Assembly (NCBI GenBank): GCA_017461445.1
Contig: JAFTXW010000015.1
Location: 1 to 64,000 of the forward strand
Source: Oscillospiraceae bacterium
GTDB lineage: Bacteria > Bacillota > Clostridia > Oscillospirales > Oscillospiraceae
Length of the DNA stretch: 64,000 nt
Direction of reading: 5' to 3'
Shown here: positions 23,886 to 33,363 of the stretch, piece by piece
Layout of the letters: each line of letters begins with the position of its first letter
Position numbering within the stretch: the first letter of the stretch is position 1
Notes under the pieces: model-generated
Database searches by the model: none
The model's input: only the letters and a program-made list of their open reading frames with translations
Told to the model about the DNA's origin: nothing
Made by a program: the position numbers and the translations under genes

Positions 23886-25277
23886 TCAGATCAGAACTTT
23901 TCGCTTTGCGATCCGCCGCAGCTCCCAAAGGCCGATGGCCGCGCCCAATGTCCAGCGGAGCACCGCCCATTCAGGCGTCACCATAGCAAATACCGCCATC
24001 ACCAGAAACACCGCCAGGTATTTCGCCCACAGCCGGATGCCGAAGGGATACTCTCCCTGCTTCAGAATATAGCGGACATAGATGTAGTGGGCCGTAAACT
24101 GAAGGCCGTGGGAAAATGCCGTGGCCAATGCCGCACCCAATATTCCTACCCACTGGATCAGCACATAGTTCAGCCCGATATTCACCAGAGACACGGAAAT
24201 GGTGACCACCGCCACCACTTTGGTTTTCTTGTGATAGTATTCAAAATTCACCGGGAAGGTGCACAGGAAATTCAGATAATAACTGGTAACAAATACCGGG
24301 ATCAAAATGGTGCCGTCCCAGAATTCCCGATCTCTGGCAAATACATGATACACTTCCGTCGCCAGCAGCACAAAGCCCACGCCGAGAACGGTGAACAGCT
24401 CCAGAAAATTCTTCGCCTGCCGCTGCATTTCCTCCCGCCTGCCCTGCTTCATATCCTCAAAGAAGAAGGGGGTCCAGCTGTTGTTCAGGGCAGTGAAAAT
24501 GGTGAACATGATGCCGCCGAAGTTGAATGCCAGACCGTACTGGCCCACCTGAGACTCACCCAGCATCTGCTGGATCATCACCTGGTCGCTCTGGCCCAGC
24601 ACCAGGTCGGACAGGTTATAGAACACCACCGGCAGTGCCAGCGTCAGACACAGCTTCCAGTATTCCCGGTTATAGAAGGTCTTTCCTTTTATCAGGACGT
24701 AAGCGCAAATAAAGATGCCCAAGCAGCCGTAGGTCATAGCCAGGGCCAGGATGCGGCCATAATAATTGATCTCCTCCGGCAGCATCAGGATCAGTGCCAC
24801 CGACAACGCCAGTGTCGTCAGAGCCACCGCCAGGGACACGAGCATATTTTTGTCTGCCTTGAATTCGTAGGTAAACTTGCTGTTCAGAAAATTCACGCAG
24901 AAGGTACCGAAGGACTGGAACAGGATCAGCAGAACGAGGAACCAGTGCAGCTGCAGTGCCCCGGAGATGGGCCGGATAAACAGGAGCACAATGCCGCTGC
25001 AAAGCAGGAAAACAAGCAGCGACAGGGCCATTACCGAGGACTGGTACTTAGGCTGATCCTCCTCGGGGTATTCCACCCGGGCGTTGACCAGCGTGCCCTG
25101 GGTCTGCAGGGTGAAGGCAATGGCGCACACGCTCACCCAGATGGTGTAAATGCGCACAACACCGTAGCCGCTGGTACCCAGCATATCCGCGATCAGGGGT
25201 GCAGTAAAGACGGAAATGCCCTGCAAAAGCACCGTACTCAAGATATTAAAAAACGCCACGCGGTTTTGTCGCTTCAT
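23886..25277 (-). CDS. wzx: Wzx-type oligosaccharide flippase
   Basis: The 463-residue polytopic membrane protein of the MATE/polysaccharide-transporter superfamily has about 12-14 hydrophobic helices. It starts with FFNILSTVLLQGISVFTAPLIA, and a LLGESQVGQYGLAFNF-like loop lies in the middle. It should flip the undecaprenyl-linked repeat unit to the outer face for the Wzy polymerase at 29811-31055. GGAG before the ATG supports the start. Confidence 0.9.
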   Translation of the reverse strand: MKRQNRVAFFNILSTVLLQGISVFTAPLIADMLGTSGYGVVRIYTIWVSVCAIAFTLQTQGTLVNARVEYPEEDQPKYQSSVMALSLLVFLLCSGIVLLFIRPISGALQLHWFLVLLILFQSFGTFCVNFLNSKFTYEFKADKNMLVSLAVALTTLALSVALILMLPEEINYYGRILALAMTYGCLGIFICAYVLIKGKTFYNREYWKLCLTLALPVVFYNLSDLVLGQSDQVMIQQMLGESQVGQYGLAFNFGGIMFTIFTALNNSWTPFFFEDMKQGRREEMQRQAKNFLELFTVLGVGFVLLATEVYHVFARDREFWDGTILIPVFVTSYYLNFLCTFPVNFEYYHKKTKVVAVVTISVSLVNIGLNYVLIQWVGILGAALATAFSHGLQFTAHYIYVRYILKQGEYPFGIRLWAKYLAVFLVMAVFAMVTPEWAVLRWTLGAAIGLWELRRIAKRKVLI

Positions 25278-25299
25278 GTTTCTACTCCAAATGCTTTGG

Positions 25300-26283
25300 T
25301 CATTTCAGTCCATGGTATATCCGCCGCAGCAGGCGGTATGCTCCCAGGGCCAGGGTCAAATCTGTCAGCCGCTCCTTTTGGCCAAAGAAGGGGCTTGTCA
25401 GCAGGAAGGGCAGACTTGCCCTCAGCTCCCGGGCTGCCTCCCGGTATTGCCCGGCAAATTCCTTCCGGGCCGCCTTCCCAGCCAAATCCACGCACAGCAT
25501 GGTATGAACCAGGGAGCGGATGCGGAAATACCGGGCTTCATTTTTCAGGTGGGGATGGTTCAGGCAGATATAGGGGTAGATCACCGCTGTATGCTCCGCG
25601 AAATGGAAGGTCTTTTCCGATACCGAAGCGGTGGTGATGCTGCCGGGCCGGTGATAGTAATTATAAAAAGGCTTGTCGCACATGGCGACCCGTCCCGCAT
25701 CCAGCACAATACGATACATAATGGGGATATCCTCGCAGATTTTCCCCAAGGGGAAGCGGATCTCCCGGAAGAGGGAGCGGTGGTACAACTTGTCCCAGGA
25801 GGCGGAATCGATGTTTTCCCACAGGAAGATCCTGCGGACCACCTCTTCCCCATCCACTACTTCCTGCCGCGGAGGGCACAGGCCCACTTCCCGCTGTCCG
25901 GTCTCGCTGCTGACATCGTACCGCCCGCCGCAGACCAGCTTCACGCCATACTGCCGTGCCAGGCCCAGCATGGTTTCGTAGGTCTCCGGCTCGATCCAGT
26001 CGTCGCTGTCCACGAAAGCCAGGTACTCGCCCTTTGCCGTGTCGATACCCGCGTTCCGGGCACTGCTGAGGCCTCCGTTTTCTTTATGGATGACGCGAAC
26101 GCGGCTGTCCTTTCGGGCGTAATCGTCGCAAATTTTATCCGACGCGTCCCTGGTGCCGTCGTCCACCAGAATGATCTCCAGATTGGAATAGGTCTGAGCC
26201 AGAATGGAATCCACGCACCGGGGCAGGTAGGCTTCCACATTGTAAACCGGCACAATGACGCTGATCAGGATATCCTGTTCCAT
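25300..26283 (-). CDS. Family 2 glycosyltransferase
   Basis: The 327-residue GT-A enzyme has ISVIVPVYNVEAYL, LVDDGTRDAS and a VDSDDWIEP metal site near residue 95. The CEDIPIMYRIVLDA segment is the likely catalytic-base region. It resembles the 20778-21767 protein in its N-terminal half but differs after residue 120, so the two probably use different acceptors. AAGGAG before the ATG sets the start. Confidence 0.9.
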   Translation of the reverse strand: MEQDILISVIVPVYNVEAYLPRCVDSILAQTYSNLEIILVDDGTRDASDKICDDYARKDSRVRVIHKENGGLSSARNAGIDTAKGEYLAFVDSDDWIEPETYETMLGLARQYGVKLVCGGRYDVSSETGQREVGLCPPRQEVVDGEEVVRRIFLWENIDSASWDKLYHRSLFREIRFPLGKICEDIPIMYRIVLDAGRVAMCDKPFYNYYHRPGSITTASVSEKTFHFAEHTAVIYPYICLNHPHLKNEARYFRIRSLVHTMLCVDLAGKAARKEFAGQYREAARELRASLPFLLTSPFFGQKERLTDLTLALGAYRLLRRIYHGLK

Positions 26284-26298
26284 GGCTCTTCTCCTTCC

Positions 26299-27537
26299 TT
26301 ACAGCAGGCTACGGTATATCTCCAGCAGTTCCTGCAGATTTTTTTCCGGGTCGTGGGTGACCGCGGCATGGCTTCTCGCGGCAAGGCTCATGGACTCCGC
26401 CCCGCTGCCCTGTTCAAAAACGTTCCTGATATTGTGCGCCAGCATATAGGGCGCGGTGGACTGGTAAACATACCCCTCCCGGCCATTAGCAAGCATATTA
26501 CCGACGCCGCCCACATCCGCCGCCACGCAGGGAACGCCCAGCAGCATGGCTTCCCCAAGGGAATTGGGGGAATTTTCAATGGTAGAGGGCAGGACAAACA
26601 CGTTGGCACGCAGGTACTGCGCCTTCATCTCCTCCGCCGTCAGGCTGCCCAAGAATTCGATCTTATTTTCCAGTCCGAAGCGGCGGGTCAGGTCTGCCAG
26701 ATATTTCTGGTAGTTTGTACGCCGCAGTGGGTTCATGGTCAGGTAGCTGTTTCCCGGCACTGCCAAGGTGGCATCCGGGTACTGCTTCGTCAGCTCTCCA
26801 AAGGCTTCCAGCAGATAATGGAAGCCCTTGATGGGATACATGCAGCTGGACGCAAAAATCCGGTGCTTTTGGCACCCTTCGTACTGCCAGAGGCCTTCAT
26901 AGAAGGGCTCCCGCAGGGTCTCATTGCAGAAGTGGTATGCGGCCTCAGGATTGATCCGGGCGGTACATACCCTGTCCCAATCGGTGCGGCCAATCACATG
27001 GCGAACCTTTCTCAGTGCCTTTTCTTCCAAATCCCCCCGCAGGGCAAATTTCTTTTGCTGGCCCCGGATATTGTCCCGGCGAACCAGATCCCGGAAGGTA
27101 TAGCCCCGACAGACCTTTTCCGGAAGCCCCTCCGCGTAATGCCTGGGATAGACCGAGCACAGCCCCTGGATACTCACCACCACCCGGTCCAGCAGGCCCA
27201 GAGCTTCGGCGGCGTTGACCATGGCGAGGGTATGACCGTATTCGGTGCCCCAGATATGGAGCACATCCGGCTGCCATGCTTTCAGCTCCTCCCGGAACCT
27301 GCTTTCCAGCTCCGGCAGATACACATAGGGAGGCCCTTCCTGAAAAATTCCATAGCTGCAGCGGCTGTCCAATTCTCCGGAATCAGTTTCCGTTCCAAGG
27401 CACAGGATGCGAATATCCATATCCTGCTGCCGCAGGCCGCTGAGCACGTGGTCAACCCACATGCCCCCGGAGGCACTACCCTTCCGCTTTTCCTGCACTG
27501 CCGCGGGGATCATATTGCACAGCCACATCAGCTTCAT
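26299..27537 (-). CDS. Family 4 (GT-B) glycosyltransferase
   Basis: The 412-residue protein contains VLHIWGTEYGHTLA in the N-terminal domain, and ASSCMYPIKGFHYLLEAF followed by PSTIENSPNSLGEAMLLGVP in the donor domain, where the EX7E glutamates lie. The Cys/Trp-rich insertion around ATLREPFYEGLWQYEGC-like residues is uncommon. It lies between a GT2 and another GT4 gene with short gaps, consistent with sequential assembly of one repeat unit. Confidence 0.9.
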   Translation of the reverse strand: MKLMWLCNMIPAAVQEKRKGSASGGMWVDHVLSGLRQQDMDIRILCLGTETDSGELDSRCSYGIFQEGPPYVYLPELESRFREELKAWQPDVLHIWGTEYGHTLAMVNAAEALGLLDRVVVSIQGLCSVYPRHYAEGLPEKVCRGYTFRDLVRRDNIRGQQKKFALRGDLEEKALRKVRHVIGRTDWDRVCTARINPEAAYHFCNETLREPFYEGLWQYEGCQKHRIFASSCMYPIKGFHYLLEAFGELTKQYPDATLAVPGNSYLTMNPLRRTNYQKYLADLTRRFGLENKIEFLGSLTAEEMKAQYLRANVFVLPSTIENSPNSLGEAMLLGVPCVAADVGGVGNMLANGREGYVYQSTAPYMLAHNIRNVFEQGSGAESMSLAARSHAAVTHDPEKNLQELLEIYRSLL

Positions 27538-27551
27538 TTCGTCACTTCCTG

Positions 27552-28706
27552 TTATTTACTCAGCATATCCAGGATCTTTCCCGCCTGGATCACGTTATTT
27601 CGCCCTTCCAGGACGAATTTCCGGGCCTCGCAACCCTTTCGGAACAGTTCCTCGTCGGAATTGGTCAGAACTGCTTTCAACGCGGCGGCAATGCCATCAG
27701 GGGTTTCTTCGTCAATAAAATACACATGGGGATAGTATTCCTTCGGCATACCGGGCAGCCGGGTGGTCAGCACCGGGGTTCCGGAAGCCATGTACTCCAT
27801 GGTCTTGGAGGGGAAGGAATATTTTACATATTCCTCGTCCGTGGGACGGGGATTCACCAGCAGGGTTGCTTCCATTTCCTTTTCCACGATCTCACTGCTC
27901 AGCAACATCCCGCCGTAGAAGATCCGGTCATCCTGCCGGGCAATTTCCTGCAGCTCGTCCACATAGTCGCCGGGGCCGTAGATGTGGAGCCGGGCATCGG
28001 GGATATCCGCCATGCGGAAGCCTTCTACCAGATGCCCCAGGCCATACTGCTTGCTGACACCGCCGGCGTAGAAGCAGACCCGGCCAGGTATCTTCCGCTC
28101 CATGGAAGGGAGCTTCTCCCCCATGGTGATATCGGCATGACCCTCCAGCACCACATAGGGCTTTCCGGCCTTGTTTAAGTAATCGTTCATAGCCTCGGTC
28201 AGCAGCACATAATCGGTGCAGTGCCGGATTACGAAGTTCGCCATAGTCTTGGAGAATTTTCCGCCGGGCAGCAGATCCGGCAGGTCCGTTACGATGCCCA
28301 CACACCGGCAGCCCCGAAGCCGCGCCGCCAGTTGGGCAGAAAGAGCCGCCACCCGGTTCAGGCAGTCCACCACCACAGCAGAATCCTTCTGGGCCAAGCA
28401 AAAGGTTTTCCAGAAGGTACCAAAAGCCACATGCAGCATTTTCAGAACAGGGTTGCGTACGGCACACAGATTGTGATACCGGGCACCGCCCTCAATCTCT
28501 TCCGGGAGACGGATCAATTCCCGATCCATGAGCGAGCGGTTCACCGGGGGATTGGCTACCACATCCACCTCCGCCCCCGCCGCCAGGCCTTCAATGAGCA
28601 GGCGGTGGTACTTCTGGGACTGGAAGGCAGGCTTCACCTTTACATGGGAGAATAGCTCCCGGTATACCTTGTCGGAACAAGTGGTAACGGCATAGATGAT
28701 ATGCAT
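27552..28706 (-). CDS. GT-B fold glycosyltransferase
   Basis: The 384-residue protein has a GT4-like donor domain with CFYAGGVSKQYGLGHLVEGF, LHIYGPGDYVDEL and the region FPSKTMEYMASGTPVLTTRLPG, the usual site of the catalytic glutamate. The N-terminal domain includes AVVVDCLNRVAALSAQLAAR. AGGAG seven bases before ATG 28706 sets the start; the longer upstream frame overlaps the neighbouring gene. It probably transfers one sugar of the repeat unit. Confidence 0.88.
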   Translation of the reverse strand: MHIIYAVTTCSDKVYRELFSHVKVKPAFQSQKYHRLLIEGLAAGAEVDVVANPPVNRSLMDRELIRLPEEIEGGARYHNLCAVRNPVLKMLHVAFGTFWKTFCLAQKDSAVVVDCLNRVAALSAQLAARLRGCRCVGIVTDLPDLLPGGKFSKTMANFVIRHCTDYVLLTEAMNDYLNKAGKPYVVLEGHADITMGEKLPSMERKIPGRVCFYAGGVSKQYGLGHLVEGFRMADIPDARLHIYGPGDYVDELQEIARQDDRIFYGGMLLSSEIVEKEMEATLLVNPRPTDEEYVKYSFPSKTMEYMASGTPVLTTRLPGMPKEYYPHVYFIDEETPDGIAAALKAVLTNSDEELFRKGCEARKFVLEGRNNVIQAGKILDMLSK

Positions 28707-28710
28707 CGTT

Positions 28711-29814
28711 TTACTCCTGTTGGTTAAAAATTTCCACATGTGCCCTGGCCATATTTTCGATGGTATAAGGCCGGATCTTTTCCAGAGCGGCCGCGCCCAT
28801 GGCACCGGGATCACCGCTGAGGACGGTGTTCAGCTTTTCCGCCAGCTTTTCGGGATCATCCACCGGGACGATATAGCCGCTGATGCCTTCCTCGATCAGC
28901 TCCAGGCCTGCAACGCATTTGTCGGTAGTCACCACCGGCAGGCCGCAGGCCATGGCCTCATTGATGACAAGTCCCCAGATATCCTCCCGGGTGGGAAGCA
29001 CGAATACATCTGCCGCACGGTAATAGTTCGCAAGCTCCTCTTTTTTCAGGAAACCCACGAAATGGATGTTGGTCAGATCCAGCTCCTCCCGCAGCCGCAG
29101 GTATTCCTCCGTGGGTTCGCCGCCTACAATGTAAATTCCCGTATCCGGCTGCAGCTTCGCCGCTGCCCGCAGGAGCACATCAAAGCCCTTGCGGGGGATG
29201 AACTGGCCAATGGAGAGCACCATATTGGCTTCCCCGATGCCCAATTCCCGGCGCAAACTGCACTTTTCCTCCCGGGATACCGCCTGTGAGAGAATATCCG
29301 CTTCCCTCAGGGAAGAAAAGGGATAAAAGGACGTATCCTCCTCCCTGGCACCGTAATGGGCCAGGTATTGGGTCGTATAGGCACCGCTGCTGATCCAGCG
29401 GTCAGCAGCGGTGACCAGCAGCTTTTTGAAGCGGTATTTCAGCCGGGATTCCTCCCGGATCAGGCCGCCGTCCACTTCCATATAGAAGGGGATCCCGCGC
29501 AGCCGCAGCCAGGCCATAGCCAGCAAAACCGTCGGGGAAGAATACCCACAGACCACAATGGCATCCCAGGGCTTTTTCAGCCAGTCCAGCACATCGGTGC
29601 AAAGCCGCTCCCCGCCCAGGGTCAGCAGGCACTTTTCCAGCTGCACCTGACGGTAGCCCACCTGTCGGGATACAAACCAAGCCGCATTCCGGGTCTGGTG
29701 CTGCTCCGTGCTGTCAGTCAGCAGCACAGTCACCTCCATTTCCCGGCTCAGCTCCTCAAAGAAGCTGACCCGGTAGGGCGCCGCTACATTGGTCACAAAC
29801 AGAACACGCTTCAT
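28711..29814 (-). CDS. Family 4 (GT-B) glycosyltransferase
   Basis: The 367-residue protein begins VLFVTNVAAPYRVSFFEEL. It has the donor-site segments SIGQFIPRKGFDVLL and LPTREDIWGLVINEAMACGL, where the two EX7E glutamates are clear. Its start overlaps the stop codon of the Wzy-like gene (ATGA). It resembles capsule and O-antigen transferases such as EpsF/WbpY types, without an assignable donor. Confidence 0.9.
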   Translation of the reverse strand: MKRVLFVTNVAAPYRVSFFEELSREMEVTVLLTDSTEQHQTRNAAWFVSRQVGYRQVQLEKCLLTLGGERLCTDVLDWLKKPWDAIVVCGYSSPTVLLAMAWLRLRGIPFYMEVDGGLIREESRLKYRFKKLLVTAADRWISSGAYTTQYLAHYGAREEDTSFYPFSSLREADILSQAVSREEKCSLRRELGIGEANMVLSIGQFIPRKGFDVLLRAAAKLQPDTGIYIVGGEPTEEYLRLREELDLTNIHFVGFLKKEELANYYRAADVFVLPTREDIWGLVINEAMACGLPVVTTDKCVAGLELIEEGISGYIVPVDDPEKLAEKLNTVLSGDPGAMGAAALEKIRPYTIENMARAHVEIFNQQE

Positions 29815-31055
29815 TTTTTCACGCCCTCTTTCAGCAGCGGCAGTCCCCGCTCCACCAGAGCCATCACCGGGAAGAGCCAGAAGAACACATCAGCGATCAG
29901 ATTCTGGGTATTGAAGGACATGAACAGGATCACCAGCAGTGCAAGGTTTGCCCAGAGCTTCCGCTCCTTTTCCCATACAAGGGCAACCCAGGCCGCTGCA
30001 TTCAGCAGCCCCACCAGGGTGCCGAAGCCCGCGAACAGGATCAGTGTGGAAGTGGTATTGTGCTCCACCATGTGAAGCACCGTGGCCAGCTTCTCACCCC
30101 AGATGGGCGTTTGCAGGTAGATCTCGATATCCTTAAAGATGGCATCCACACGGGACAAGGAGGAATCACTGTTGTTAAACAGCTTCTGCACCATGCCTAT
30201 CAGCTCATAGGCCAGCGTCCCATCCTGCACCAAGATCACACCGATGACGATCAGCACGACCGCCACCAGCGCGCCGGCGATCAGCCGGGCACGGCTATCT
30301 TTATGCCATCCCTTTTCAAAGAAAATGACCACTGCCAGCAGGCCCAGTTCAATGACACCGCCTGTGGCAAAGGTGGAAAGCATGGTCACCGCCAGCAGGA
30401 TATTCACCAGCCAAAGCTGCCAGGCCTTCTTCCAGGTAACAGAGTAGTTATTCAGATAAAGTCCCACGATCAGGAAAAACTGATAAACACCCGGTTCCCG
30501 GAAAATGCCGAAATTACGTCCCTTTACCTCTATAATGGAAACAAAAGAAAGGGCAAAGTTATAAAATTCCCGCTCTGCGGCGTTTTTGAAGGTGGGAACG
30601 GAAATCATTCCGCTGTCCGGGAAGACCCGGAACAGATAGGTTGCCAGAACCGAATAAACACCCAGGGCACAGAGGATCACCAGATAGAACTTCGCAACCT
30701 CTTTATAGGAAATATAATAGGTCAGAAAAACAGCAACATACAGGCACAAAAGCACGCTGAAATACATCATCTGCCAGTCCTGCTTTGCCGCCATAGGTGC
30801 CAGAAAAACAATGGTAAACAGGATTACGAACAATATTCTCCTGTCGGTGAACATGTCTGTCGCCTGGGGAAGATTGCTCAGCAGGAATACAAGACCTGCT
30901 ACACAGATCAGCCCAAACATTGTAAACTGGGACAGATGGAGCCCCAGAAGGCAGGTGGTGATCAGTGTATCCCGCGACAGCAAAAGCAACAGGAACAAAA
31001 ATACCCCAAAGGCAGCTTTCGTTATTTTGTTGTTAGGAAAACGGTAGTATTGCAT
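29811..31055 (-). CDS. wzy: Wzy-like polysaccharide polymerase / O-antigen ligase-type membrane protein
   Basis: The 414-residue protein has about ten to twelve transmembrane helices. A larger outer loop (about 170-200) contains VKGRNFGIFREPGVYQ, the kind of RxxG/REPG segment seen in Wzy and WaaL-type proteins. AAGGAG before ATG 31055 sets the start. Together with the Wzx-like flippase and two candidate initiating enzymes, it indicates Wzx/Wzy-dependent assembly. No Wzz/Wzc chain-length regulator is in the window. Confidence 0.82.
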   Translation of the reverse strand: MQYYRFPNNKITKAAFGVFLFLLLLLSRDTLITTCLLGLHLSQFTMFGLICVAGLVFLLSNLPQATDMFTDRRILFVILFTIVFLAPMAAKQDWQMMYFSVLLCLYVAVFLTYYISYKEVAKFYLVILCALGVYSVLATYLFRVFPDSGMISVPTFKNAAEREFYNFALSFVSIIEVKGRNFGIFREPGVYQFFLIVGLYLNNYSVTWKKAWQLWLVNILLAVTMLSTFATGGVIELGLLAVVIFFEKGWHKDSRARLIAGALVAVVLIVIGVILVQDGTLAYELIGMVQKLFNNSDSSLSRVDAIFKDIEIYLQTPIWGEKLATVLHMVEHNTTSTLILFAGFGTLVGLLNAAAWVALVWEKERKLWANLALLVILFMSFNTQNLIADVFFWLFPVMALVERGLPLLKEGVKK

Positions 31056-31065
31056 ATGGGCTCCT

Positions 31066-32157
31066 TTATTCCTTGCAGACAGCTTCCAAAAGTGCCTGAA
31101 AATTTCCCCTGGGTACCAGCGTGTCTCCGTCGCCAAGGGTCTCCCGGCATCCGCCGGTATCGTAGCTGACCACCCGGGTACCGCAGGCGCGGGCCTCCAG
31201 GTTCACCGTAGGATAGGTATCCTCATAGGTGGGATTCACAAACAGGTCAGCAGCAGAGTATATCTCCGCCAGTTCCCGGGGACTGCGGGTTCTGGGGAGA
31301 GCCAGCACAGTCTCCGGCATTTCCCCAATCTGCTCCTGGGTCAGGCCTACCAGCACCACCCGGTAAGTCTTGTCCAGGCTCTGGGACAAGCGGATCATAT
31401 CCTGCAGCCCCTTCCGCTCACACCAGACACCGGCAACACCCAGGATCATCTTTTTCCCTTCCAGGTCATACTTTTCCCGGAAGTCCCCGGCGGTGGGACG
31501 GAAAATATCGGTATTGATCCGGTTATGAACGACCTGCACCGGGTATTCTCCCAGGAAGCTGTCCTTCACCAAGTCTGCCAGCCATTGGGACGGCGTGATC
31601 AGCGTCAGGTCGGAAACACCGGTAAAGGCCCGGCGTTTCCGCTCGTAATTTTCGCGGCTGCCATCCAGCACAAAACTGGCAGGATATTCCCGGGTCTGGT
31701 CGCAGTTGTGACAGCCGGTACGCCATTTTTCGCAGCCAATATAATCAAAATGGGGACAGTGGCCGGTAAAGGCCCAGCAGTCGTGGAGGGTCCAGATCAC
31801 CTTTTTCCGGCTTTCCTTGAGATAGGCAAACAGAAGCTCCACCTGCAAATAATAGCCGTGGATATTGTGCAGCCAGACCACATCGGGGTCAAACTCCTTC
31901 ACCTGCTCCAAAAAGCGGCGGGTGGCAGCCCGGGAGCCGAAGCCGTGGGCATCCAGCACCCGGGTCAGAGCACCGTGGAGGTTATAATCCAGAGAGCTGC
32001 CGATCTGGATGGTAGGGATGTCGTCACAATTTCCCTTGTCCCGTCCGTAGGCAAGAACGCATGGATGTCCCTGTGCCATCAGTTCCCGGCATTTTTCCGC
32101 CGCGATGCGCCCAGTGCTGCCAACACCAGCCACGGAATTGATAAACAGGTATTTCAA
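31066..32157 (-). CDS. Family 4 (GT-B) glycosyltransferase, WcaC-like
   Basis: The 363-residue protein has an N-terminal half rich in His/Cys (VIWTLHDCWAFTGHCPHFDYIGCEKW), typical of colanic-acid WcaC-like transferases. A GT4 donor domain follows with GVAGVWCERKGLQDM and NPTYEDTYPTVNLEARACGT. Translation appears to start at TTG 32157, with GAGGTG seven bases upstream and no nearby ATG. This is the only TTG start seen in the operon. Confidence 0.88.
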   Translation of the reverse strand: MKYLFINSVAGVGSTGRIAAEKCRELMAQGHPCVLAYGRDKGNCDDIPTIQIGSSLDYNLHGALTRVLDAHGFGSRAATRRFLEQVKEFDPDVVWLHNIHGYYLQVELLFAYLKESRKKVIWTLHDCWAFTGHCPHFDYIGCEKWRTGCHNCDQTREYPASFVLDGSRENYERKRRAFTGVSDLTLITPSQWLADLVKDSFLGEYPVQVVHNRINTDIFRPTAGDFREKYDLEGKKMILGVAGVWCERKGLQDMIRLSQSLDKTYRVVLVGLTQEQIGEMPETVLALPRTRSPRELAEIYSAADLFVNPTYEDTYPTVNLEARACGTRVVSYDTGGCRETLGDGDTLVPRGNFQALLEAVCKE

Positions 32158-32176
32158 TGCGTTTCACCTCAATTTT

Positions 32177-33361
32177 TTAGTATTTACGCCAGACCATCTT
32201 GTCCACAACGCCGGTGTAAGACTGAATGATTTTGACCACCTTTGTGGAAACATTCTCCTCCACATAGTCGGGAACGGGAATGCCGTAGTCGCCGTCCAGG
32301 TTCATCTGCACAGCGGTATCCACCGCCTGCAGCAGATGTCCCTCGTCAATGCCAGCCAGAACGAAGCAGGCCTTGTCCAGTGCCTCGGGCCGCTCCGTAG
32401 AGGTACGGATACACACCGCCGGGAAGGGATGGCCCACGCTGGTGAAGAAGCTGCTCTCCTCAGGAAGCGTTCCGGAATCGGACACCACCGCAAAGGCGTT
32501 CATTTGCAGACAGTTATAGTCATGGAAACCCAAGGGCTCGTTGCGGATGACCCGCTTATCAAGAACGAATCCGCTCTGCTCCAACCGCTTTTTGGAGCGG
32601 GGATGGCAGGAATAGAGGATGGGCATATCGTATTTTTCCGCCATAGCATTGATGGCGTTGAACAGGGACAGAAAATTCTTTTCCGTGTCGATGTTCTCCT
32701 CCCGGTGGGCAGACAGCAGGATATACTTGCCCTTTTCCAGGCCCAGCCGCTGATGCACATCGGATGCCATAATGGAATCCAAATTGGCGTGCAGAACCTC
32801 TGCCATGGGAGAGCCGGTGACATAGGTACGCTCCTTGGGGAGGCCGCACTCGTGCAGATACTTCCGGGCGTGCTCGGAGTATGCCAGGTTCACGTCGGAG
32901 ATGATGTCCACGATGCGGCGGTTGGTCTCCTCCGGCAGGCACTCATCCTTGCAGCGGTTGCCCGCCTCCATGTGGAAGATGGGAATGTGCAGCCGCTTGG
33001 CGGGGATTGCGGACAGGCAGGAATTGGTGTCGCCCAAAATCAGCATGGCATCAGGCTTGATTGCCGCCATCAGCTTATAGGAGCAGTTGATGATGTTGCC
33101 CACGGTGGCACCCAGGTCGTCGCCCACCGCGTTCATATACACATCCGGGTCGGCAAGGCCTAAGTCCCGGAAGAAAATTCCATTCAAATTATAGTCGTAA
33201 TTCTGTCCCGTATGGGCAAGAATACAGTCGAAGTATTTGCGGCATTTGTTGATGACCGCCGCCAGACGGATGATCTCCGGCCGGGTACCGACGATGATCA
33301 GCAGCTTAAGTTTACCGTTGTTTTGAAAAGAAATATCGGAATAATCCAGCTTCATTTCCAT
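32177..33361 (-). CDS. capG: Non-hydrolysing UDP-HexNAc 2-epimerase, CapG/FnlC type
   Basis: The 394-residue WecB-superfamily epimerase has an N-terminal LIIVGTRPEIIRLAAVI, a central HMEAGNRCKDECLPEETNRR and the C-terminal segment VVSDSGTLPEE. In the capE-capF-capG order it performs the last step, converting the 2-acetamido-L-talose intermediate to UDP-N-acetyl-L-fucosamine. The order and tight spacing to capF (two bases) make this more likely than the generic UDP-GlcNAc to UDP-ManNAc reaction. Confidence 0.9.
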   Translation of the reverse strand: MEMKLDYSDISFQNNGKLKLLIIVGTRPEIIRLAAVINKCRKYFDCILAHTGQNYDYNLNGIFFRDLGLADPDVYMNAVGDDLGATVGNIINCSYKLMAAIKPDAMLILGDTNSCLSAIPAKRLHIPIFHMEAGNRCKDECLPEETNRRIVDIISDVNLAYSEHARKYLHECGLPKERTYVTGSPMAEVLHANLDSIMASDVHQRLGLEKGKYILLSAHREENIDTEKNFLSLFNAINAMAEKYDMPILYSCHPRSKKRLEQSGFVLDKRVIRNEPLGFHDYNCLQMNAFAVVSDSGTLPEESSFFTSVGHPFPAVCIRTSTERPEALDKACFVLAGIDEGHLLQAVDTAVQMNLDGDYGIPVPDYVEENVSTKVVKIIQSYTGVVDKMVWRKY

Positions 33362-33363
33362 GA

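Noticed and set aside
24087..27735. Long plus-strand frames opposite wzx and three glycosyltransferase genes (516 and 839 codons)
   Set aside because: They are antisense to well-supported genes with ribosome binding sites. Their composition is typical of reverse-strand shadows.
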